A stretch of DNA of 6,983 bases from CF-113 sp035308345 (GCA_035308345.1 DATGGW010000236.1:1-6983); one strand, 5' to 3'; shown: positions 1-6,371, numbered from the stretch's first letter. Numbers and translations: made by a program. Notes: generated from the letters alone by a model not told the origin.

Positions 1-2
1 GG

Positions 3-20
3 CATTGACTCCAACAAAAT
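3..20 (+). repeat. IS left terminal inverted repeat
   Basis: The sequence CATTGACTCCAACAAAAT matches the reverse complement of 1460-1477 at 17 of 18 positions; the only difference is C against T at the seventh base. It lies just beyond the transposase stop codon (36-38). The match stops outside CATTGA, which sets the element boundary. Confidence 0.88.
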
Positions 21-35
21 TGAAAAGCTCATGGC

Positions 36-1379
36 TTACCCGGCTTTCCTGGCCGACGGGCGAGGCCCACGCGCGCACTTGCGTTGGGCGTAGCGGGCCG
101 TCTCGCGTGCCCGCAAGGCTTCCGGCGGCGCGGGCGTGATCCAGGAGGGATCTACCCATGGCACCTCGATCTGGATGCGGGAACTGGGCCGAATGAGCCC
201 CAGTTCCCGCCCCCGATGGCCCAGGTACGGCAAGGGAGGGATGCCCCGCATGAGCAGACGTGGCACCACTTCCAGCAGCAGGTCGATGGAGACCTCGAAA
301 GGATCCACGCCCTCCTGGGCGGCCAGTTGCACCTGCAAGCCATGAAACAGCTGCGCTAAGAGCACGGCACACCAGATTTGCACCTGCACGACTTCCCATT
401 TAGCACTCCACAACTGGCTCAGCTGCAAGTGCTCTTTGAGCACACCGAAAGCCAGTTCGATATCCCAACGCCGCCCATACAGCCGCGCGATGTCAGCCAG
501 CGCCAGCTGCTGCGGATCCAGCACATTGCTCAGGTAGCGATGCAGCCGCCCGTGCTGGTAAAACTGCACCAGCCGCACTGGATGTTTGGCGCGGTCGGCC
601 CGGGAGGTTCCCAGCCACACGATGGCATCCAGAACCCCATCGCCCTGATAGAGGATATGCCGCACCTGCATACTGACGTGATTGGCGTAGCGGCTGATCC
701 AATACAGCCCCCGCTCGCTCAACTCGTCAAACCAGGGAAAACTCAAATAGCCCCGATCAAAAAGCAGCAGGGTGCCCGCCGGCAGTCCCTCCAGCAGCAA
801 GCGCGCTTGCTGCTTGCAATTGGCCAGCGCCTCCTGCCACAGTTCTACGCGCACCCATTGCTGTCGGCGCACATCAAACAAGGCGCTGATGCGCCCGGCC
901 AGCAAGCGCGGATCTCCGGGCAGGGCGGCACGCAGTTCTGGCAGCCAACGCCCCACCGCATCCAGCGTGCTCTCATCCAACGCCAGCACCTGGCTGGCCC
1001 AGGGAGCCAGGCTGCGCTCTGGCAGCCCCCCCACCTGCTCGGCCATCCAGCCACTCACCTGCTCGAAGAAGGTGCGCATCACGCCTGCCGCCCGCCCCAG
1101 TCGGTTGTAGACGGCCTGATCGACCACTAACACCGGCGCAAACGGCCCGATCGCTTCCAGGCAGAGCCGCCGCCACAAGTGCCGTTGGGAGCCAAAGCCC
1201 TCTAAGCCACTCAGCACGATCCCCAGGCACAAATGCAGCGCCGTCAGTCTCGCCGGTTTGCCTCGCCGCCGCGCCACCGGCACCAGTGCTTGACTCTGCT
1301 GCAGCACATACTCCTGAACCTGCTGCCTACTGGGCATCGGCAGTTGCCTCCTGTGGGCATGTGCGCTATCATGGGTCAT
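36..1379 (-). CDS. IS4-family DDE transposase, full length
   Basis: This 447-aa protein should cut and join the IS ends by the DDE/RNase H-fold mechanism. The catalytic residues are recognisable: the first Asp in LALDES (D135), the second in LLFDRGY (D208), and the Glu in YGRRWDIELAFGVLK (E308). The last stretch is an exact YREK signature, Y-(2)-R-(3)-E-(6)-K, with Y301, R304, E308 and K315, which is diagnostic of the IS4 family. The N-terminal 110 residues are the probable DNA-binding part, and the C-terminal tail is rich in Arg and Lys. The ATG start is supported by an AAAGGAG ribosome site 9 bases upstream, and a promoter candidate lies at 1422-1450. No frameshift or internal stop is present, so the gene looks functional. 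The family call is firm; the exact IS name and subgroup cannot be given from sequence alone. Confidence 0.92.
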   Translation of the reverse strand: MTHDSAHAHRRQLPMPSRQQVQEYVLQQSQALVPVARRRGKPARLTALHLCLGIVLSGLEGFGSQRHLWRRLCLEAIGPFAPVLVVDQAVYNRLGRAAGVMRTFFEQVSGWMAEQVGGLPERSLAPWASQVLALDESTLDAVGRWLPELRAALPGDPRLLAGRISALFDVRRQQWVRVELWQEALANCKQQARLLLEGLPAGTLLLFDRGYLSFPWFDELSERGLYWISRYANHVSMQVRHILYQGDGVLDAIVWLGTSRADRAKHPVRLVQFYQHGRLHRYLSNVLDPQQLALADIARLYGRRWDIELAFGVLKEHLQLSQLWSAKWEVVQVQIWCAVLLAQLFHGLQVQLAAQEGVDPFEVSIDLLLEVVPRLLMRGIPPLPYLGHRGRELGLIRPSSRIQIEVPWVDPSWITPAPPEALRARETARYAQRKCARGPRPSARKAG

Positions 1380-1421
1380 GGGAAGGAACTCCTTTCTGGA
1401 TTTTCAAGAACGTTTGAAAGG

Positions 1422-1450
1422 ATTTTCCTTCTTTTTTTCTCTTTTGACAA
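1422..1450 (-). promoter_or_regulatory. Candidate transposase promoter
   Basis: On the minus strand, TTGTCA (1450-1445; 5 of 6 to the -35 consensus) is followed after 17 bp by GAAAAT (1427-1422; 4 of 6 to the -10 consensus). It sits inside the IS, about 40 bp upstream of the transposase start, and its spacer is a purine run. The position and spacing fit, but no experiment supports it. Confidence 0.5.
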
Positions 1451-1472
1451 CTCCCTCCTATTTTGTTGGAAT
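1444..1472 (+). promoter_or_regulatory. Candidate outward-facing promoter at IS right end
   Basis: On the plus strand a perfect -35 box TTGACA (1444-1449) is followed after 17 bp by TGGAAT (1467-1472; 4 of 6 to the -10 consensus). Transcription would start near 1479, just outside the IS, and run antisense to ridA and then towards tyrS. The -35 box overlaps that of the transposase promoter on the other strand. IS elements often carry outward promoters or -35 boxes; activity here is inferred. Confidence 0.4.
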
Positions 1473-1477
1473 CAATG
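1460..1477 (-). repeat. IS right terminal inverted repeat
   Basis: Read on the minus strand this is CATTGATTCCAACAAAAT, the partner of the repeat at 3-20. It lies upstream of the transposase gene and overlaps the -10-like element of the outward promoter candidate at 1444-1472. Confidence 0.88.
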
Positions 1478-1503
1478 ACCCTTGTGGTCGCCCTCCGGCT
1501 GGC

Positions 1504-1890
1504 TTATGAAATTATCGCCTCGGCCTCAATCTCTACCAACATGTCGGGGGAGATCAGGCGACTCACCTGCACCATGCTGGTGGCGGGGCGAATTTCGCTG
1601 AAGTATTCGCCATGCGCCTTGCCGATGCGTTCCCAGTCATCTATGTTAATGACGTATATGCGCGTGCGCACCACGTCTTTGAGGCTTGCGCCCGCGCGCT
1701 GCAGCGCGGATTCGATGTTTTTGATGGTCTGCACGGTTTGTGCGTAGGGATCTCCAATACCCACGATCTGCCCGTTGGCGCCGGTGGCGGTGGTGCCTGA
1801 GACGTGGACGGTGTTGCCGAGACGCACGGCGCGCGAATAGCCGACGATGGGTTCCCAGGGTGTGCCGGTTGCGATGTTTTGTCGTTGCAT
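1504..1890 (-). CDS. RidA/YjgF/YER057c-family protein lacking the catalytic arginine
   Basis: This 128-aa protein has the length and fold signatures of the Rid family, small cytoplasmic proteins that usually form trimers with ligand pockets between subunits. Visible features are the GNTVHVSGTT strand (25-34), the helix around QTVQTIKNIESAL (51-63), the DVVRTRIYV strand (72-80) and the C-terminal LVEIEAEAI (118-126). In E. coli RidA the imine substrate is held by Arg105 in a PAR motif; here the aligned motif is R-P-A-T-S-M (101-106), so Thr104 stands in its place, while the C-terminal Glu120 is kept. Reactive enamine/imine deamination is therefore doubtful. I chose the ATG at 1890 because AGAGGAG lies 9 bases upstream. 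An in-frame extension to 2097 would overlap tyrS and run through the shared promoter region. The gene is divergent from tyrS, and the IS follows its stop by 26 bp. Family assignment is firm, substrate unknown. Confidence 0.88.
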   Translation of the reverse strand: MQRQNIATGTPWEPIVGYSRAVRLGNTVHVSGTTATGANGQIVGIGDPYAQTVQTIKNIESALQRAGASLKDVVRTRIYVINIDDWERIGKAHGEYFSEIRPATSMVQVSRLISPDMLVEIEAEAIIS

Positions 1891-1914
1891 GTTGCTGTTC
1901 TCCTCTGTTACAAT
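1885..1914 (+). promoter_or_regulatory. Candidate tyrS promoter (extended -10)
   Basis: TGTTACAAT (1906-1914) is an extended -10 element (TG, one base, then TACAAT, 5 of 6 to consensus). TTGCAT (1885-1890) lies 18 bp upstream as a weak -35 and overlaps the ridA start codon. The predicted start near 1921 would leave a leader of about 39 bases before tyrS, which includes the tyrS ribosome site AGAGGA at 1948-1953. That leader is too short for a T-box riboswitch. Confidence 0.4.
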
Positions 1915-1927
1915 AGGCGCTGAAATC

Positions 1928-1933
1928 ATTGTA
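1928..1933 (-). promoter_or_regulatory. Candidate ridA -10 box
   Basis: Read on the minus strand this is TACAAT, 5 of 6 to the -10 consensus. Transcription would begin near 1921 and keep the ridA ribosome site (1906-1900) in the leader. No good -35 is seen at the right distance. A rival pair, TTGGGA (1939-1934) and TATTGT (1915-1910), would start inside the ribosome site and is less likely. Confidence 0.3.
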
Positions 1934-1959
1934 TCCCAATAAGTTGAAGAGGAACAGTT

Positions 1960-3234
1960 ATGAACATCTACGAAGAGTTCCAGTGGCGAGAGTTGCTCTA
2001 CGATGCATCCGAAGGTCTGCAAGAGGTAGTATCGAAGGATAAGTTGACGGGCTATATTGGCTTTGACCCGACTGCCGCGAGTTTGCATGTTGGCCATCTG
2101 CTGCAGATCATGCAGCTATTGCGGCTGCAACAACACGGGCACAGACCCATCGCGCTGGTTGGCGGGGGCACGGGCATGATCGGCGACCCCAGCGGCAAGA
2201 CGATTGAACGCCAGTTGCTTTCAAAGGAGCAGGTTGCCTTCAATGTGGAAAGCATTCGCGAGCAGCTCGCACATTTCCTGGATTTTGATAGTAGAACGAA
2301 TCCTGCTATGCTGGTGAATAATAGTGATTGGCTGGCATCGATTAGCATGATAGATTTCTTGCGTGACGTGGGCAAGCATTTCACCGTCAATTACATGCTG
2401 GCAAAAGAATCGGTCAAACGCCGCTACGAACAGGGCGACGGCATTTCTTTCACCGAGTTCAGTTATATGCTGATGCAGGCCTACGACTACCTGATGCTGT
2501 ATGATCGATACCACTGCACGCTGCAAATGGGCGGCAGCGACCAGTGGGGCAACATTGTGGCCGGCGCCGAACTGATCCGCAGGCAGCGAGGAGGCGCGAA
2601 AAGTTATGCTATGGTCTATCCACTGGTGATGAGCAGTGCAGGCGTTAAATTTGGCAAAACAGAGGCCGGGGCGGTCTGGCTGGATGCCAATCTGACCTCG
2701 CCGTTCCGCTTCTACCAGTTCTGGATCAATACCGACGACCGCGACGTGGTGAAATACCTGAAATTCTTTACCATGCTCACGCAGGCCGAGATCGCGCAAA
2801 TGGAAGCCGTCGTGGAGAGCGCGCCTGAGAAACGCGAGGCGCAGAGGCGGCTGGCGCAGGAAGTGACGCGCATGGTGCATGGCGAGAACGAACTGCGCAA
2901 GGCCATGCAGGCGACGCAGGTATTGTTCGGCGGCGAGATTGCCGACCTGGACGCGCGCGACGTGCTGGACATCTTCGCAGATGTGCCATCCAGCGAGCAG
3001 CCGGGATCAGCCTTCAAGAGCGATGGGATGTCAATCGTGGACGCGGTGATCGCCTGTGGCTTCGCCACTTCGCGCGGAGCGGCCCGCCGTTTGATCGAAG
3101 GCGGCGGCGTCTATGTGAACAACCGCCGCGTCTCCGATGCGCAGGGCATGCTTGGCCGCTCCCTGCTGATCGAGGGGCAGTACCTGGTATTGCGCAAAGG
3201 GGCGAGGGAATACCATTTGATGCGCGTCATATAA
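1960..3234 (+). CDS. tyrS: Tyrosyl-tRNA synthetase
   Basis: This 424-aa cytoplasmic class I synthetase, normally a homodimer, activates tyrosine with ATP and charges tRNA-Tyr. The Rossmann catalytic domain spans about residues 1-230. It shows GYIGFDPTA (31-39, with the tyrosine-binding Tyr32), the HIGH signature as HVGH (43-46), the tyrosine-pocket run QAYDYL (173-178) with Tyr175, and GGSDQWGNI (191-199). The second ATP signature is KFGKT (230-234), a normal bacterial TyrRS form that E. coli also uses. A helical tRNA-binding domain follows, and a C-terminal S4 RNA-binding domain covers about 357-424. Length and domain order are typical of full-length bacterial TyrRS. The ATG start follows AGAGGA by 6 bases. 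The gene is divergent from ridA and ends directly against the gpsA stop codon. No sign of damage or transfer is seen. Confidence 0.97.
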   Translation: MNIYEEFQWRELLYDASEGLQEVVSKDKLTGYIGFDPTAASLHVGHLLQIMQLLRLQQHGHRPIALVGGGTGMIGDPSGKTIERQLLSKEQVAFNVESIREQLAHFLDFDSRTNPAMLVNNSDWLASISMIDFLRDVGKHFTVNYMLAKESVKRRYEQGDGISFTEFSYMLMQAYDYLMLYDRYHCTLQMGGSDQWGNIVAGAELIRRQRGGAKSYAMVYPLVMSSAGVKFGKTEAGAVWLDANLTSPFRFYQFWINTDDRDVVKYLKFFTMLTQAEIAQMEAVVESAPEKREAQRRLAQEVTRMVHGENELRKAMQATQVLFGGEIADLDARDVLDIFADVPSSEQPGSAFKSDGMSIVDAVIACGFATSRGAARRLIEGGGVYVNNRRVSDAQGMLGRSLLIEGQYLVLRKGAREYHLMRVI

Positions 3235-4245
3235 TCAGAACATCCCCTCCATTTCGCTCTTGGGCTCGCGCATCATCAATTCTGGCACAGCTTTATGCGG
3301 GTCAAGTCCCTCAAAGAGCACGAGGCCGAGTTGCTTTGTGATAGGCAATTCAACATCGTAGCGCGCCGCCAGCTCCAGAGCAGCCCTGGTGGTATAAATA
3401 CCTTCGACCACGCTGTGGGTGGATGACAGTATATCTTCCAGCTTTTCGCCGGTCGCGAGACGGCGCCCAAGCTGCTGGTTGCGGCTGAGCGGGCTGGCGC
3501 AGGTAACGATCAGGTCGCCGATACCGGCCAGGCCGATGAAAGTAAGCGGGTGCGCGCCCGCTGCGATGCCCAGGCGCGCGATCTCGGCCAGGGCGCGCGT
3601 GATGAAGGCAGCTTTAGCGTTATCGCCATAGCGCATACCATCACTAAAGCCCGCGCCGATGGCGATAATGTTTTTTAACGCGCCGCCAAGTTCCACGCCC
3701 ACCACGTCGGTAGATGTGTAAATGCGAAAAAGGGAAGTATTCACCATATCGCGTATACTCACCGCGATATCTTCATCGCTGGCCGCGACGACGGCGGCTG
3801 TCGGCTTGCCCTCTGCCACTTCCAGCGAGATATTGGGCCCGCTCAGCGCGGCAATACGATACTCCAACGCGGGTACCTCATCCTTGATGACCTCGGTCAT
3901 ACACTTGAGGCTGCCGATCTCGATGCCTTTGCTGCAGCTCATACAGAGCGTATCGGGGCCGAGATGGGGCGCGAGCATGCGCACATTTTCGCGCATGCGC
4001 TGCGAGGGTGTGACGAGCAGCAACAAGTCCCTGTGCCGCGCGGCCTGTGCGATATCAGAAGTGACATACAAGTTATCTGGAAAGTGGAAGCCGGGCAGGA
4101 ACAGGCTGTTCTCGCGCTTCTGCTGCATTGCAACTGCGCGTTCGGGCCGGTGTTCCCACAATATTGTCTCAAAGCCTTTATTTGCCAGCAAGAGCGCCAG
4201 GGTCGTTCCCCACGCTCCGCTGCCAATCACGCCAACCGTTGTCAT
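3235..4245 (-). CDS. gpsA: Glycerol-3-phosphate dehydrogenase [NAD(P)+]
   Basis: This 336-aa cytoplasmic enzyme reduces dihydroxyacetone phosphate to sn-glycerol-3-phosphate, the backbone for membrane phospholipids. The N-terminal Rossmann fold opens with the nucleotide-binding GSGAWG (8-13). Further family signatures are SKGIE (105-109), LSGPN (134-138) followed by LEVA (141-144), the GALKN catalytic-lysine motif (188-192, Lys191), YGDNAKAA (206-213) and AGIGDLIVTC (240-249) followed by SRN (254-256). The length is normal for the family. It is probably the last gene of a tilS-hpt-gpsA operon: its start lies 18 bp after the hpt stop, and its best ribosome site (AGAGGGG) overlaps that stop and sits about 13 bases from the ATG, a rather long spacing. 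Its stop codon (3235-3237) touches the tyrS stop on the other strand, leaving no room for a terminator between the genes. Function is assigned with high confidence. Confidence 0.96.
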   Translation of the reverse strand: MTTVGVIGSGAWGTTLALLLANKGFETILWEHRPERAVAMQQKRENSLFLPGFHFPDNLYVTSDIAQAARHRDLLLLVTPSQRMRENVRMLAPHLGPDTLCMSCSKGIEIGSLKCMTEVIKDEVPALEYRIAALSGPNISLEVAEGKPTAAVVAASDEDIAVSIRDMVNTSLFRIYTSTDVVGVELGGALKNIIAIGAGFSDGMRYGDNAKAAFITRALAEIARLGIAAGAHPLTFIGLAGIGDLIVTCASPLSRNQQLGRRLATGEKLEDILSSTHSVVEGIYTTRAALELAARYDVELPITKQLGLVLFEGLDPHKAVPELMMREPKSEMEGMF

Positions 4246-4263
4246 TGGATGATCTTTTCCCCT

Positions 4264-4851
4264 CTAGTGATCTTCTGCCGGGCTTTTGTGCTGGGTTTCG
4301 GGTCTGACCACATCATCTTCATACACCGTTGGCTTCAAGATGCCGATGTAGGGCAGGTTGCGATAGCGCTGGGCATAGTCCAGCCCGTAGCCTACCACGA
4401 AGCGATCGGGTATCTGAAAACCAGTATAGTCGAGTTTGACAACTTTGACACGCTCGCGCCCTTTATCGAGCAGCGCGCAGACGCGCAAGCTGAGTGGCCT
4501 GCGCTGCCGTAAAACATCCATGAGATAGTGCAGCGTCTGGCCGCTATCGACGATATCTTCCACGATCAGCACATGCTTCTGCTGCACCGGGCCTTCCAGG
4601 TCTTTGAGGATGCGCACCACGCCGCTCGACTCGGTGCTGTTGCCGTAGCTGGAGACGGCCATGTAATCGATCTCCAGTGGCAGGTCAATCGCTCGCGCTA
4701 AATCTCCAATGAATGGCACGGCCCCTTTCAACGTTCCCAGTAACAACAGGTTCTTGTCCTGATAATCAGCCGTGATGCGCGGGCCTAACTCCTTGACTTT
4801 AGCCTGGATCTCCTCGGCTGTTATAAGTATTTCTTCAATGTCTTCGTCCAT
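4264..4851 (-). CDS. hpt: Hypoxanthine phosphoribosyltransferase
   Basis: This 195-aa cytoplasmic purine-salvage enzyme joins hypoxanthine, and often guanine, to PRPP to give IMP or GMP. It has the type I phosphoribosyltransferase fold. The PRPP-binding signature is VLIVEDIVDSGQT (94-106), with the acidic pair Glu98-Asp99. LLGTLKGAVPF (37-47) forms the pyrophosphate-binding loop, SSYG (67-70) lies in the flexible loop that closes over the active site, and PDRFVVGYGLDY (148-159) is the purine-binding part. The ATG at 4851 follows an AAAGGAGA ribosome site by a few bases. The gene starts 26 bp after the tilS stop and ends 18 bp before gpsA, so it is probably co-transcribed with both. tilS next to hpt is a common bacterial arrangement. 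The last 15 or so residues are charged and not conserved. Base preference (hypoxanthine or guanine) cannot be read from the sequence. Confidence 0.96.
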   Translation of the reverse strand: MDEDIEEILITAEEIQAKVKELGPRITADYQDKNLLLLGTLKGAVPFIGDLARAIDLPLEIDYMAVSSYGNSTESSGVVRILKDLEGPVQQKHVLIVEDIVDSGQTLHYLMDVLRQRRPLSLRVCALLDKGRERVKVVKLDYTGFQIPDRFVVGYGLDYAQRYRNLPYIGILKPTVYEDDVVRPETQHKSPAEDH

Positions 4852-4877
4852 GTTCTCTCTCCTTTATTTTACAACGG

Positions 4878-6341
4878 TTATGTTGAATCCGGGACAATAG
4901 ATAAACGCGCTATGAGTTCGGTTTTGCTCGTCAAGCGTACCCGCTCATCGAGGCTGATACCGGCCAGCCAGACGCAGTGGGACGCTGAAAAAAAGAGAGG
5001 GATGGAGTCACGCGCCGGGCGGGCGATGTGATGATCCACCAGCACATCCTGCACTTTTTTTTCATGAGACATGCCCAATGGCTGCAAACGATCACCGGGA
5101 CGCCTGGTGCGCACCCGCAGCGATGCGCCAACGCCGGAAACATCTATATATACAACATAACGGCTTGCCGGGAGCAAATGCCATACCTCCGGCCAATCCT
5201 CGCGGCGCAGCGCCTGCTTTACCTGTTCCATCAAGACATCGGAAAGCAGTTCGGCCCTGGCAATCCATGGCGTTCCATCTACAGCAACCTCGCCTGGAAT
5301 GGGCAACGTCGCCTCCACAGGTAACAGTGGTTCTGATTTGTTGCGTTCATTATCATGGTGACGTTCAAAGGTCGCCTCGTGCAAAACGCGGGTCACGCGC
5401 AGGCATTGCGGGAGGTCGAGCGAACGCGCCTGCCGGTCAGCCGGGCGCTGCAACAGTTGCTCGACCAGCGCGTAGTGGCGCGGTTCCAGCGGGGATTGGC
5501 CGCCGCGTAAATTGGCCGCGACGCGCCGCAGCAGGTGTCGCTGCAAGCTCAAAGGCAATTCTGCCAGCGCTTCTACTTGCAAAGTGATGGCGTTATGCTG
5601 CTCTGAAGAAACGACCTGAGACCAGCATGCGTCGATCTGCGTCTCAATATAATCAAAATCGGCGCGCATGACGGCGGCGCTGCGTAAGAGCGTGGCGCGA
5701 AAGCTGGCATTGATGGATTCCATGAGCGGCAGGAGTTGGTGACGGATGCGGTTGCGCGTATATGCCGGGTCGGCATTGCTCAGGTCCTCCAGCGGCGTAA
5801 TGCCGTGTTGCTGGCAATAGTCCAGCGCCTGCTCGTGGGTCACTTCCAGCAGCGGGCGAATGATATCACGCTGGCGCGGCTGCATGCCTATCATGCCGGC
5901 CAGCCCGCTGCCGCGCAGGTAGTGCAGCAGCAGCGTCTCTACCTGGTCGTCGGCGTGATGCGCAACGGCGATTGGCTGCCCGCGCGCAACCTCGCGCAAG
6001 AAACGATAACGGGCCAGGCGCGCCGCATCCTCAAGCGAGCGATGTTCAACGCGCGCCAGCGCCGGCACGTCGATTTCGCCGCAGGTGAGCGGCAATCCCC
6101 AGCCGGCAATGATATGCTCGACGGCGGCGGCATCCTGCGCGCTGGCATCTCCGCGCATCCGGTGGTTGAGGTGCGCGGCGTGCAGTGTGATCGCCGCATA
6201 GCGTTTGCCTGGCCCACATAGTTGATGCAGCAGGTGCAGCAGGCAGAGCGAATCGGCTCCACCTGAAACGGCGACAACCACTTCGCCGCCAGGAGGAAGC
6301 AAATGGTGTTGATCGATAAACGCTGCGACAGTCTCTAGCAT
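4878..6341 (-). CDS. tilS: tRNA(Ile)-lysidine synthetase
   Basis: This enzyme uses ATP to attach lysine to cytidine 34 of the CAU-anticodon tRNA-Ile, changing its codon reading from AUG to AUA and its identity from Met to Ile. Numbered from the start chosen here (487 aa), the PP-loop ATPase motif SGGADS is at 26-31, HLNHRMRG at 57-64, HHADDQVET at 128-136, and EDLSN to RNRIR at 185-200. A central helical substrate-binding region follows. The C-terminal TilS domain is at about 408-471, with RTRRPGDRLQPLG and LDERVRLT. I chose the ATG at 6341 because a modest AGG site lies 7 bases upstream and a perfect TATAAT lies at 6377-6372. The ATG at 6347 is possible but too close to that AGG. The longest frame starts at 6413, upstream of the putative promoter, and its added residues look unrelated to the family. 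It probably heads a tilS-hpt-gpsA operon and is divergent from def. Confidence 0.95.
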   Translation of the reverse strand: MLETVAAFIDQHHLLPPGGEVVVAVSGGADSLCLLHLLHQLCGPGKRYAAITLHAAHLNHRMRGDASAQDAAAVEHIIAGWGLPLTCGEIDVPALARVEHRSLEDAARLARYRFLREVARGQPIAVAHHADDQVETLLLHYLRGSGLAGMIGMQPRQRDIIRPLLEVTHEQALDYCQQHGITPLEDLSNADPAYTRNRIRHQLLPLMESINASFRATLLRSAAVMRADFDYIETQIDACWSQVVSSEQHNAITLQVEALAELPLSLQRHLLRRVAANLRGGQSPLEPRHYALVEQLLQRPADRQARSLDLPQCLRVTRVLHEATFERHHDNERNKSEPLLPVEATLPIPGEVAVDGTPWIARAELLSDVLMEQVKQALRREDWPEVWHLLPASRYVVYIDVSGVGASLRVRTRRPGDRLQPLGMSHEKKVQDVLVDHHIARPARDSIPLFFSASHCVWLAGISLDERVRLTSKTELIARLSIVPDST

Positions 6342-6369
6342 GTTCATGCCTGATATGATACGATATAAT
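6341..6369 (+). promoter_or_regulatory. Candidate def promoter
   Basis: A perfect -10 box TATAAT (6364-6369) has TGTTCA (6341-6346; 3 of 6 to consensus) 17 bp upstream. The -35 region overlaps the tilS start codon. Transcription would begin near 6376 and give def a leader of about 79 bases that contains the palindrome at 6390-6413. The -10 is strong and the -35 weak. Confidence 0.5.
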
Positions 6370-6371
6370 TG

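Larger units (their letters stand above)
3..1477 (-). mobile_element. Complete IS4-family insertion sequence, about 1475 bp
   Basis: The element is bounded by inverted repeats at 3-20 (CATTGACTCCAACAAAAT) and 1460-1477 (reverse complement CATTGATTCCAACAAAAT), which match at 17 of 18 positions. It holds one transposase gene that fills nearly the whole element, with 15 bp between its stop and the left repeat and 80 bp between its start and the right repeat. No passenger gene is visible. IS4-family elements usually duplicate about 8-13 bp of target. The ten bases just right of the element (1478-1487) end in GG, and the only two bases seen left of it (1-2) are also GG, which fits a 10-bp duplication but is weak evidence. 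The element lies 26 bp beyond the ridA stop codon and interrupts no visible gene. All parts look intact, so it may still be mobile. Confidence 0.88.

Noticed and set aside
378..1130. Long plus-strand frame of 250 codons inside the IS
   Set aside because: It is antisense to the transposase, is dominated by His, Gln and Pro, has no recognisable domain and no ribosome site. It is a by-product of the GC-rich codon pattern on the other strand.
1418..1446. Terminator-like AAGGA-TTT-TCCTT followed by a T-rich run near the IS right end
   Set aside because: The stem is only 5 bp and points in the plus direction, where no gene ends. The T-rich tract is better explained as the purine spacer of the transposase promoter on the other strand.
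1910..1939. Alternative ridA promoter TTGGGA with TATTGT at 18 bp
   Set aside because: Its start would fall near 1903, inside the ridA ribosome site, so the message would lose it.
1891..1959. T-box riboswitch ahead of tyrS
   Set aside because: The whole intergenic region is only 69 bp and holds no T-box sequence or specifier hairpin.
1891..2097. In-frame upstream extension of the RidA-family gene to 197 residues
   Set aside because: It would overlap the tyrS coding region and cross the divergent promoter region. The internal ATG at 1890 has an ideal ribosome site and gives the family length.
2221..2880. Minus-strand frame of 219 codons within tyrS
   Set aside because: It is antisense to a confident tyrS, has no family motif and no supporting ribosome site.
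3107..3129. G/C-only 7-bp inverted repeat near the 3' part of tyrS
   Set aside because: It lies inside the S4-domain codons (Gly-Gly-Gly and Asn-Arg-Arg), which alone explain the repeat, and no T tract follows.
3722..4512. Two plus-strand frames (3722-4252 and 3964-4512) over gpsA and hpt
   Set aside because: Both are antisense to strongly supported enzymes, and their composition is irregular with no known domain.
5736..6221. Plus-strand frame of 161 codons over the tilS ATPase domain
   Set aside because: It lies opposite the conserved PP-loop region, shows no motif and has no promoter or ribosome site.
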